Shown piece after piece: positions 48,255 to 58,560 of a DNA stretch of 64,000 bases. Source of the stretch: Cheilinus undulatus (lineage: Eukaryota; Chordata; Actinopteri; Labriformes; Labridae); contig NC_054882.1 in assembly GCF_018320785.1 (NCBI RefSeq), positions 31,872,719 to 31,936,718 on the forward strand. Reading direction: 5' to 3'. The notes under the pieces were generated by a model. It was not told where the DNA came from. It did not search any database and saw only the letters and a program-made list of their open reading frames with translations. Made by a program: the position numbers and the translations under genes. Every line of letters starts with the position of its first letter. Positions within the stretch are counted from its first letter, which is position 1.

Positions 48255-51200
48255 TTCAAACCTGGCCCTTGCCTCTGATCCCTCATCATGATGCGGTACT
48301 GGGGTGAGATTCCAGGACCAGCGGGAGCTCCCCCAAGTCGCAGCTCCTTTGACCTGCTCCAGCGCGAGTTCCGTTCTGTAGAGATGCAGGACCCTCCGCT
48401 TCACCAGCCATCAGCCCAGCGACCACGACCGACCACCATGTTGGACATCCCCTCAGAGCCTTGCAGCCTCACTATCCACACGGTTCAGCTGTGCCAACAT
48501 GTTCGCCGTCTTCGTGGCCTTCTGGCAGCGGCTCAGGCCCAGGCTCAGGGTCAGAGCTCAGGGCTGTCTGAGGGGGTCAGCAAGTTGGAGGAGGCTGATG
48601 CCAATCTGCCCCTGCGTCCTCCCACACCTCCTGTCATGCCAGATGACCTGCTGCCTGTGGATAGCAAAGCCCCTCGGCAGCCTTTCCAGCTCCGCCACAG
48701 TGACCCAGAAAGTGACTTTTATAAGTATGTTGAGCTGTGTTGCAAACTCAAAACATTACTGTCCTTTTTAGTCATTTAATTTACTTCAGAATTGTCTACT
48801 TATCCAGTCTTAAAAGTTTAAAAGTTACACTTTTGTTTCTGACATAACATTCCACAGATACCATCTCATTGTATCTACCCGTCATATTAACCTTCTTTCA
48901 TCTCGTTTATTTTCTCCATCATAGAGGTAAAGGTGAGCCTGTCACAGAACTCAGTTGGCCCTCCTGCAGGCAACTCCTGTATCAGTCAGTAGCCACCATC
49001 TTGGCCCATGCTGGCTTTGAGTCAGCCCAGGAGAGTGTACTGGAGACACTCACTGACCTGGCCCATGAGCATTACCTTCGCCTAACACGTCTGCTGCGAG
49101 TGGCAGTGGACCGGGAGGCTCGACTGGGAGCAAGTCCCTTCCCAGATGTGGTGGAGCAAGTGTTCCATGAGGTTGGCATCGGCAGCGTGCTGGCCCTGCA
49201 GCGCTTCTGGCAAGTGCGGATCAAAGACTATCACAGCTACATGCTGCAGGTGAGAACAAGTTTTTAGTGTGTTTATCATACTATTTAGCACAATGGACTA
49301 ATATTAATAGTACGGATGCATCGTAAGTTTTACAGTACAGTAACTTAAGGAAATGTCAGTCAGTTCAATAAGTTAGCATGTGGCAACTTAAAGTCCCTGT
49401 AAAGGGAAATCGACATTTGTGTCTAAACACACCAGATATATTTGAATAAGGTTGCTGTAAACATGTAAAAACACAGAGATTCATAAGCGTCTGAATTTTG
49501 AATTTAGACTAATAAGCATTTTTTAAATCGCTTTCGTTGCTAGGATTAATATGGACAGGGCAAATATAGCGCCCCACGATGTCATGGGGCCCTGAGTTAA
49601 TTACCCTGCCCCTCTCATGCTACAATGATATAGAATCACCAAGTTGTGGTTCATCTCCGTACAGTGAGCGGCAGTGTAGCTCAGTGGGTAGAGCTATAGA
49701 CCTCAACAGAATGATCACAGGATCAAGTGTAAGGTCAAGGAGCAGGCTAATTGCTGGAATACTTGTCTATTTTTCACTTGAACCAGGCACAGCGGGAACC
49801 AAAATCTTACCTGCTGAAGATGTGTGCTAATCCAAATTTCACTTACTGGGTGTATGAAGGAAGGAGGCAGTGGCTTTGGCTCTCTCAAAGCAGTAACAGT
49901 TCAATCTGTCATGTCAGCAGGAAATTGAGTTTTTTTTCAGCAGAACCTTAACAACAAAGACGTCTCATTAATGGGAGAGAAACATATCTTCACACCGAAC
50001 TCCACTTTTAATGAAATACGATGAAGTGATAATGCTGGATGAGAAAATGAAACATCCTTTTCATCTCTAAACTCTCTCCCTGTTATGAAACCGATTTAAT
50101 TTTTTCTCTGGTGGCTTAAAAAAGAGTTGTAACAGCAGCATTCTCCATTTAAGTTGTAGCATTTTTTTTTAATCTAAGGAGATTGTTTTTCAAGTGAATG
50201 GGTGTGGCTTCAGCGCAGTTAACTGACACGCCCACAGCATCCTAGAGCAGATTTTACTGTTTAACTTTTCATGATTTTGAGGCCTAATTTAATAAACTTA
50301 GAGATGTTTTTTCATTACTGAAATTTGACCTGGTGGTTCATAACTCAGCTGACTGCCATACAACATACCTAAAATGCAGATTTTTTTAAACACATAACAG
50401 GGACTTTAAGTGCGAGCTGTTTGGCAGTCACAGAGAAACAATACAGAAAGATTCAATGTGTTCATTTTTACTTCTAAAGATGAAGTGTGATGAGCCCTGC
50501 AGAGAGCAGGAAGTAGAGCTGATCCTTCTAGTCTGTGATTAACTTCACAGAACGTTGTCTCATTGTGATGATCAGACAGGTACTATTATTATTATTGCCA
50601 GCTCAACAGAAATAAATTCACTTGTGTCATATATAATATTACAATAAAGGCTTCTCCATGTGTCTTTTCTACTGAAGAATAAAGTGATTATTATTGTAAA
50701 ACTAGATGACACAGATTCATGTCTTTCTCTCCTTTTTAATCCTTAAATCATTGTCATCAAAATAAAAAACTTCCTTTTCCAGGTGAGCAAGGATCTGTCT
50801 GAAGAGTATGAGCGCCTGGTGAACCCGGAGAAGGCTCTGGAAGACTCCAAGCCCCCAAGAATCAAGGAGGAGCCCATGAGCGACATCTCCTTTCCTGTTA
50901 GTGAGGAGCCTGAGGCTGACCTGGCCTCTGGGGACCAGGCTCTGCCCATGGGGGTCCTCGGGGCCCATGGTGAGAGGTTGGCATCAGGCCTGGATGGAGA
51001 CCATTCCCCTCACACTTCAGGTGAGAGCAATATTTCAACACAACAAATAATCTACTGTTTTATGTGAATGTTCTGAAGTGAGGAGCGCAGAGTCTGAACA
51101 TACCATTAGACGTTGTGTTTTCAGACATATATTCCCCATTTACAAAGGACAGTGTTGGCTTATGTCACATTTGGTCAGTAGATTCTCAGTACACCCAAAT

Positions 51201-54200
51201 ATATGAAATACAGAAAAAGTGTGTTTTCTAGGGGTGCACTGATTGCAGTTTTCTGGCCGATCACCGATCTTTAAAAAGCCTGACCTGCTGATTCCGATTT
51301 TGGCCGATACTGATTTTTTTATGACTGACAGCATACACCTTCAATGTTTCAATCGTATTTTATTAAAAAACATTGAACAATACCCGTGAAACAATACAGA
51401 CTCGTTGTTTTAACTGCACATGAGGTAGTTCTCTCAAATATAAATGAAAAGTTTAAAGCATTGCTGTACAAACTACTAAATTATATCAGTTCCTTTAGTC
51501 TTTCATTTTTCACATTTTAGTAGGTCAAGGCATATGAAACCGATCTTATCCACCGATCTTATTTACAAGGATCAGCTGATCGCCGATCTCCTATAATTAA
51601 GGAAATCGGCACTGATACCGATTTTGGCCGATCGATCAGTGCACCTCTAGTGTTTTCATAATATTTTCCCCTTATTTTACAAAGAAAAACATTTGGAACT
51701 AATCTTTATATTAGTTTTTTTAGCAGATGTGATTTAAACCATGCATTGTACCATTGCAAGATAGTTTACAACATTTTTCGATCCTCCTCCCGCCCATACA
51801 AACACGTGACAGTTTACAGGCTTGCTTTAGCCTCTTTCACTTTTGATTTGAGAACTTTACACAATTTGTAGCAGCCTAACGTTTGAAAAGTGAGATGTGA
51901 AGCTAATTGGCCAAATAGTGAAAAAGCTAAAAAAAAAAAACCCCTGAGTATCATGTAAGACCAGGAAGATCGAGGAGCTATATCATTGACAACAGCTGGT
52001 CTCATGCAAGTCCTTATCAGCTGACAACCAGCTGATTTGCTTCTAGGCATCCTATTGGCTATTTGCACTCATGCTGCCTTATTCAAGCTGCTCTAGCCTG
52101 CCCACTTATAGCTACTCCCTCTGCAAGCCACTTTTTGCCATCCTCCTCCACCCCAGCTCCTTCTTTATAATTTATCTGATTCAATCAGTTACATACTATC
52201 ATTGATGCCTGCTCTGTTCTGTTGAGGTATTTGTTGCTTCCCTGCCTCAGGCTTTCCTTTATACACTGGAAGGGTAGGAATGTGTGCTGTTCCTTACTTG
52301 AAGTTTTCCATGTGCGCTTTCCAGAACAGAGCCATACTGCCAAATATACATTACTGTAAAAAGATAGATTACAAATATGAACTTATTAAAGCTGCACCTG
52401 TGTTTTTTAGGGGTGTAAAGGTACGTGTATTCGAACAGTACCGATTCAGTACGGGCCTCTCGATACGGTACAGACATGTGCCGTACGGATACGTGTTGGA
52501 CAAAGCTTATATACAGACAGAAACCAGAGTGCAAGTCATTGTCACTCTGTCCTGGCAACCACACAACCACATCAAACGACAGCAAAAGCCTGAATATTCC
52601 CAGATAAAAGTGTCTTGTTCAGGATGACTTTGTTGCCCAGTAAATATAACAGTGGACAAAGACAACAACAGTAGCACTGACATTATTCAGCAGCTGTGTC
52701 GCTGACGTCGTCCAGCAGACCAGTCAAAGCATTTTAAAAAGCAACACTCAAACAAGAACATCATTGTAAAGAGGAGGAACAACAAAGTCTCACCAGCCAG
52801 TTATGAATTTCCTATTATTTAAGATTGTTTTCATTATAATAATGGTGCTTTGGCTCTTTGAATCAAATCAATTCTACCTTCAACCATCAGCCTCGGAAGA
52901 GGGGGAGAAGGGACTCCATCATGTCTGCAGCTGTGTCATAGGTAAAGTTATTCTCAGATTTCACATGGCTCTAACCTCTTTATCTGCCAAGATGGGCTGT
53001 GAAAAGTTCCCCCAACCTTTGTAGTAGATCCCATTGGTTAAAACAGTAATCCAGTGCTGAAATCCGTGTTGAAATCGGCAGGAAAGATGCTAATTTGCAT
53101 ACTTAACAAGCTAACACACGGTTGTATGATGATACGTTCAAGTTGGCTGGGAAATTTTAGTGTTTCAAAAATTGATATAAATGTGTCAATATATAAATTA
53201 AAATAACCAGGTAATTCAAAAATGTATTTATTCATAAATATTTTTAATCACTGTAGAACTTTTAAAAGGAGGTTGAATGTAATTTATTCAGCCTATTTAT
53301 TTTAATACAATTTAATAAAAAAAAAAAAAAAATTCTATATATATATATTCACTTCAATTACTGTACCGGAAACGTACTGAACCGTGACTTCAAAAACGAG
53401 GTACGTACTGAACCGAAATTTTTCTGTACCGTTACACCCCTAATGTTTTTCTTGTGCTGCTGACTAAAATGTAATTAGACTGTGTACACCTCTGGGCTTT
53501 ACTACAAGGACCTAATTTCCTCCTTTAACTTCCTCAGTATCATCCGATGCTAGTTTGAGGTCTCCAGGTTAAACCTTTAAGTTAAAGGAACTGCTTGTAG
53601 CACCAGTACAAAACTAATGGCACAATAGAGGGTCAACACGGTCTTTTATTACAAGTTTTGACTTTGAGTATTGCTGCTTCCCTCAAGATAGATAAAGTTT
53701 TATATTATCTTTAAAGACTCTTCCATGGAGTCCCTGTATTTATGTTGTTTGCTTCTATGTGTGAGAGATTTGTGGACCCAGTGAGCAGAACGTTTGTGGA
53801 CTCTGTGCTGTGTTTGTTGCTGTAATAGAAAAGAAAATATATTTCATTGGGAAACTATTAGAGAAAGACTAGTGTAAGATTTTGTTTTTTATGTTTTTTT
53901 TTTTTTAGATGATGATTAGGACTACTATATTGCTCTGCAGAGAATGTCAGAAGGCAGCTTGATGAACAATCATCCTCAATCAATCAGCCAATTATTTTAT
54001 TTAATGGCTATATTATTCCCTTTGGGGTAATTTGTTTGGAGCAGCTTGTGCATAAAAGGCAGAGATGTGAAATATCAGCAAACAGATGGCATCCAATTAT
54101 ACAAAAGAACAAAAATATGAAAGGAAGTCTAAAATAAACATGTATACTAAACAAACCAATATGTTAATGTATAGAGTGAGTGAAAGCAATAAAAGAATCA

Positions 54201-57200
54201 CTCTGGGAATGGAGAAGTAAAATATCCATGTACAAACCCATGTAGCTTTCAGTCATCTGATTACAGAAGGGATAAGCAAATCTGAATATTTGTTTTTAAA
54301 AGCTGGTTAAATATAACCATGTCCTGACAGCAACTGAGAAAATATATTTAAAAGCACATGTCCAGAAGAAGCTAAAATACATTTAGCCTTAGAGAGAACT
54401 TTCCTTCAACAATATAAAACATTTTTAGAACTGCCAACTGGTCGAAGTGTTGACCACTTTCTGCTCAGCTGTGACTCGCTGATCTGTAACAGTGCTGACA
54501 GTCTGTCTTTGATGACTAGATAAGACAATGATATAGAGGTGGACAGCAAACTGATATCAGTACTGTCACTGAAATACCTTCGGCTATAAATTGATTTTGC
54601 AATACCATCATCACAAGTTCAATCACACATGAAGCAAAACTGGGCTACAAATCACTACACATATCGGCCGAGACGGTAGGTAGATAAAGTAGCATGTAAC
54701 AGGATTTGTGACTGACAGCTCAGATCCAGGCCCAGATTTCTGCATGTTCTGTTCTGGCACTTAAGGAGCAGAGCTGGACAGACCTACACACTGACTAACC
54801 AAACAGCACTGCCTCTTCCTTTTGTGTGAGTGGTGTCAATGTTTTGAATTAACATGCAGTACAGCAATCAGGTAATCAGTGTTTTTATTTTATTGACTTG
54901 GATTGTCTTGAGCCCAAAGCTTCTGTGATTAACGGTGCCGTGAAAAAATATTTTCACCCTTTCTTATTCCTGATTCTTTGCATATTTATCACACTTAAAC
55001 CAATTTTAATATCTCACAAAGACAACCTAAATCAATACAAATAGCAGTTTCTAAATGATGTTTTTATTTATTAAGGGAAGCAAAAATCCAGACCTATCTG
55101 GCCCTATTTGAAAATGTAATTGCCCCCCTCCCCTTGTTAAATCGTCACATTTTGTTGCTCTGATTGGCCCATTAAGATGTGACAGACAGTACTTTCATCC
55201 AGTCACGCTACGAGTTTTTTTTCAAACGCTCTGCCCTATCCCAAATGCTGTCTATGGAAGGTTTTCCAGATGGATGTGTTCACATCCATCTGGCGTGCCA
55301 GGTTAACAGTTCTTGGAAAGCTGAGTTCAGTTTCATTGGCCACACCCAGGCTTGATTGGTTTGATGCTCTGAAACATTCAAGTGTGATAAATAAGCAAAA
55401 AAAATCAGGAATCAGAAAGTGGGCAAATACTTTTATACTGCACTGTACATCTCAATTACAGCAGTTAAAAAACTGCATAAAGGGTGTGTTTGTAGGTGTC
55501 ATCTCCACTAAAACTAGGGGTGTAACAGTTCACAGAGGTCACAGTTTGGTTTGTACCTCGGTTTTGGGGTCATGGTTAAGTATGGGCTTGGTTCATCAGT
55601 AAAAAAGGAACATAAACTCTTGAATTTATAGGCCTTATACTATGCTGCCCTTAGTTAATACTTTTTAACTAACAGTAGTGCATCTTATGATCCTTTGTTG
55701 TGTTATTGAGAGTAATAATGAGAACTACTTGTGATAGCTGGTACAGCCTGTGTTGTATTAATCAGGAAAAACAGGAAAAAGGATGCAAAATATAAAGCAA
55801 CACAAAAATAAAAGTATAATATCTCCTGATTATGGTAAAAATCAATACAAAGTAATAGGGAAAATTTGACATAAATGTGTGTTTTAGAGCCTTTTTAAGG
55901 TATCGTATTTGTGATTTATGTAGTGAACCGTCACGTATTACATAGTTGTTAGTACACAGCATATTATTGGCTATACGCAGATATTAAGAGGCAGAGAACA
56001 GTGGTTTAAGGGTGTACTACTTGTGCAAAATCCTGACACGTGTTTGTCAGTGAAAGACAAAAAACGAGCTCATGTAAACTCCAAATACCCTGTTGTACCT
56101 GCTGCTCTATGCTTTTCCATATCCCCACAAATCCTTTAAAATGTATTTGTCCTCCCTTTTCTCTGTTTTACTTCCAAAGGCTTTTTAAAAACACTGACAT
56201 CACTCTTCTGCTCCTGCACCCGTAGCTTACTTTGCTTCTCTGTGTTTGTTACGTCTGCTTCTTCCTCTTTTTTGCTGGTTTGCATTTAGCAAACAGTTAC
56301 TGGCATTACTGCAACATAAATTGGCAGGTCATACTGTCATCTATGAGTTTCTTTCCATTCAGTCCATAGACTTTATGAATTCTAATGTATTTGTCATGGG
56401 ACTAGATGCACCGAAATGTGACTGCCAAACCATCTCAGTTTGGGATGATCACAATCACAAATACTGTTAGACTCTTCACTAAAACTATCTTTATTCAATG
56501 AAAAACACATAATTTCTGACATTTTATTGTTCCAAAAGTGCCCACTTGTTATGTTGCTGAGTGCTTTTATTATGAAGTGGCCGTATCAGGAAATGGGGTG
56601 TTTTCAGTTGGAGCGGAATAACTCAACAGAGAAGAGACAAAACTTAAAACCACAGAGACTCATATGAGCTAGAACATGGTGAAAAGTGAATACAAAGGCG
56701 TAAAAGCATCTGTCTATGTTCTTAGGGACAGATATAAGTTTAAAATTGCATAACAGACTTGTTTGAAAGTGCCACCCCTTTTTGCACCTTCCATATTTTT
56801 TGTTTATAATTTTGCTCTTTTCACTTCACTTTCGTAGCGTTTACTAGCAGGCATCCCCCGAGAATCTCTGTCATACGTCACAATGCAATGAACTATGGGT
56901 AATTCCCTCACACTAAGTCTGCAGAGATGCCCACTCATGGAAAGGGTGCATGAAGGGCTCAAAAAGTCAGCGAGAGATCCCTCACGCACTTTATGATTTG
57001 ACAGTGGGACAGCCCTGAGCCCTCACCTAAATTTTAGGCCATGTTGCCCAGCTCTGTGATGACACTTTTCTAAATCACCCAAATAATTGTTTTTATTGCA
57101 TTATATGTGGCACAGAGTTTATCCTGCCTGTGTTATTTAAGGTCATCTTTGCTAAATACTCTCCTCTGTATCTAAAGGTGGAGGCGGGGCTAACAACTCC

Positions 57201-57738
57201 CCACTGTGGCCACAGGTAAAAATGGAGCCGCAAGACGGCGAGGAAAGCCAGGGCACTGGACATCATCACCACCACCACCATCACCACGGGGTGCTGGGTG
57301 GAGACGTGTTCGAGGAGGGCGGGCCCATGTCAACTATGAGCGAGTCAGGAGGAGCCATGGCACCCTCTCCTGGAGGAGGAGCGTCTGACGGCAGCTACGC
57401 TTCACATTCACCTGACTCATTAATGGGGACTTCGCCTGTCTTCAACCAAAGACCAAAGAAACGGGCAAAGAAGCTGTGAGGCTCTGAGGAGTGGACTCAA
57501 AATCATTTTTTTACATGTCAGTTTTCTTGAATTAAAAACCATTGATGTGACAAAAAAAATAAATTGTAAAAATACAGCTAGTGTTTGCTGAATTGTACAG
57601 ACATTTGCTGAACTAAACTGCAAGAAGGAAGAAGTAAATTTTGTAGTTTTTTTATTTGTTTGTTTGAGCATAGTTTATCTCAAAATAGTGGAAATAGTTG
57701 CCATTGATACATTCAGTTTTTCTTTTCAGAAGAATAAA
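48255..57738 (+). CDS. supt7l: SUPT7L / STAF65-gamma, STAGA (SAGA) complex subunit, 4 coding exons, complete
   Basis: A core structural subunit of the nuclear SAGA/STAGA histone acetyltransferase co-activator; in the family its histone fold pairs with TAF10. Coding segments: 48288-48724, 48925-49249, 50783-51020, 57178-57479. They join in frame to 1302 nt (433 residues plus stop; human 414). Residues 1-145: RYWGEIP N-terminus and the invariant TMLDIPSEPCSLTIHT block. Residues about 157-235: histone fold (Bromo_TP type), with CRQLLYQSVATILAHAGF, ESVLETLTDLAHEHY and FPDVVEQVFHEVGIGSV. Residues 255-333: VSKDLSEEYERLVNPEKA and IKEEPMSDISFPVSEE. C-terminus: a nine-histidine run, DVFEE, SLMGTSPVFNQR and basic KKRAKKL. 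As in other vertebrates it lacks the bromodomain of yeast Spt7. The feature includes 5' UTR (48255-48287) and 3' UTR to the AATAAA at 57733-57738. Confidence 0.97.
48288..48724 (+). CDS. supt7l: supt7l coding exon 1 (start codon)
   Basis: The exon begins at 48255 after CTCCTAG; the first ATG is 48288, with a second ATG next to it. The sequence RYWGEIP after the start aligns with the human N-terminus. The coding part ends in phase 2 within FYK at donor GTATGT. The open frame reads on into the intron to 48779, which is not protein. Confidence 0.95.
48925..49249 (+). CDS. supt7l: supt7l coding exon 2 (histone fold)
   Basis: Acceptor CATCATAG; the first base completes a Lys codon, giving KGKGEPVTELSW as in human (RGKGEPVTELSW). 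The exon holds the histone-fold helices and VDREARLGASPFPDV, ending HSYMLQ in phase 0 with donor GTGAGA. Confidence 0.96.
49671..49745 (+). repeat. tRNA-related SINE remnant
   Basis: TAGCTCAGTGGGTAGAGC is a good pol III A box and D arm, and GGATCAAGT is a degraded B box 30 bases later. The acceptor stem does not pair, so this is not a functional tRNA gene. Lies in supt7l intron 3. Confidence 0.55.
50783..51020 (+). CDS. supt7l: supt7l coding exon 3
   Basis: Acceptor CTTTTCCAG; codes for VSKDLSEEYERLVNPEKALE, then IKEEPMSDISFPVSEE and LASGDQALPMGVLGA, all close to human. It ends in phase 1 at donor GTGAGAG. IKEEP is a possible sumoylation motif (psi-K-x-E). Confidence 0.95.
51229..51649. mobile_element. 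Non-autonomous hAT-like element with perfect 8-bp duplication
   Basis: The inverted ends TAGGGGTGCACTGAT and ATCAGTGCACCTCTA are flanked by the exact direct repeat GTGTTTTC (51221-51228 and 51650-51657). The interior repeats the motif GGCCGATC / GATCGGC in both orientations. It is 421 bp with no open frame. The perfect duplication points to a fairly recent insertion into the last supt7l intron. Confidence 0.93.
52408..53442. mobile_element. hAT-like element, about 1.0 kb
   Basis: Left end TAGGGGTGTAAAGGTACGTG and right end GTACCGTTACACCCCTA are inverted repeats; the flanking 8-mers GTGTTTTT (52400-52407) and ATGTTTTT (53443-53450) differ only at the first base. Sub-terminal GTACCG/CGGTAC and GTACGTACTGAACCG motifs repeat at both ends. 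Open frames inside are short and unrecognised. Confidence 0.85.
53451..54933 (+). other. supt7l intron sequence without identified element
   Basis: Part of the 6.2-kb intron between coding exons 3 and 4. AT-rich, with a poly-T tract near 53895-53908; no exon or transposon signal. Confidence 0.55.
54934..55446. mobile_element. Short Tc1/mariner-like non-autonomous element
   Basis: The ends are inverted repeats: left GGTGCCGTGAAAAAATATTT and TTCTTATTCCTGATT; right (minus strand) AGTGCAGTATAAAAGTATTT and TTCTGATTCCTGATT. Insertion at a TA is consistent with the flanks. The left interior matches the 1.4-kb element at 2627-4052, making this an internally deleted derivative of the same family. Confidence 0.85.
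55516..55945 (+). repeat. hAT-like element, right end lost
   Basis: Left end TAGGGGTGTAACAGTTCACA, then GGTTTGTACCTCGGTTTTGG, is related to the element at 52408. A partial mirror (GTGAACCGTCACGTATTAC) occurs near 55923, but the terminal bases are missing. Confidence 0.55.
57178..57479 (+). CDS. supt7l: supt7l coding exon 4 (stop codon, His9 run)
   Basis: Acceptor ATCTAAAG in phase 1; codes for GGGANNSPLWPQVKMEPQDG, then nine consecutive histidines (57261-57287), GVLGGDVFEE, a Gly/Ser-rich linker, SLMGTSPVFNQR and the basic tail KKRAKKL, with TGA at 57477-57479. The preceding intron is 6.2 kb. The poly-His run is absent from the human protein, which has a single GHGV here. Confidence 0.96.
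57733..57738 (+). terminator. supt7l: supt7l poly(A) signal AATAAA
   Basis: A canonical AATAAA 254 bp after the stop codon, followed by TG-rich sequence (TTTTGCTC). A weaker alternative, AAATAAATT, lies near 57558. Confidence 0.65.
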
Positions 57739-58129
57739 CATATTTTGCTCAGAGGAATCATTTCTATTCTTAGAAACATGGAAGACTGCTTGCAGTTATC
57801 CTAATTAATTAACCAAAAGTAAAAACCAAGATGTCCAAAAGCGTGTAATTGAGTTAAACGGCTAAATAATTAAGCAGAGTGGTTTGTTTCCTGAGCGACT
57901 ACGTCTGTTTCTCCTCACATACTAATTATTTTCTTTCCTTCATTATGACTAAAAGATCCTCCACAAAAAAGATAAATATTTTGTTTTCCTCACGCACATG
58001 ATGCTGCATATTTTGATGAATTTTCATCTCCCCACATCCTTTTTCTGAGTGAAAAGTACACGTAGCTCAACTCAGTGTAACGATCCACTCGGACACACAC
58101 AAACATAGACACGCACACACACCTGTCAA
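57739..58129. other. Downstream of supt7l; AT-rich non-coding
   Basis: No gene signal. It has several homeodomain-like cores (TAATTAATTAACC at about 57803, CTAATTATT at about 57922) and a GTGT/ACAC-rich patch near 58090-58125. Confidence 0.5.
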
Positions 58130-58560
58130 CCTGAAGCCGCTCGGCTAAATTAGCATCTGTTTCTGTAATGAGCCAAAGCTGTGAATGCAACACCAGAGGC
58201 AATTATGGCTTGGCTGTCTGCATCACGAAGGCGACATCAATCCAGCCTTAATGGCAAATTAATAATGGCGTGCATAACTCTGCATGCGGAATGAGCATGC
58301 ATGTTTGAATACATGTGATGTGCTTTTGTGCGAGCCTCATGATTAAGCCGTTAATTGTCTATGCCAGTGGGAGGAGCTGATGAGGTCATATGTATTGATA
58401 CTGAATTAGCCTCTTTGATGGATGAGTGATGTTTTGGGCCCCTGCACCTTAAATAATGTGTCTGATATTCAGTACGTGTGGTGCAGGTGGGAGCTGCAGC
58501 AGCAGGAAACAAAATCAGTATTCCAGACTTCTGATTAAAAAGGCCCCCTTGCTGAAGCTG
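58130..58560. promoter_or_regulatory. Candidate conserved non-coding element
   Basis: Complex, repeat-free sequence with mixed base content and dense motifs that recur in vertebrate developmental enhancers: TTAATGG, AAATTAATAATGG, GCATGCATG, ATTAAGCCGTTAATTG, GGGAGGAGCTGATGAGGTCA. No open frame or transposon signature explains it. Function and conservation are inferred from texture only. Confidence 0.4.

Noticed and set aside
49671..49745. Possible tRNA gene
   Set aside because: The D arm looks good but the acceptor stem does not pair and the B box is degraded; it is a SINE or tRNA relic.
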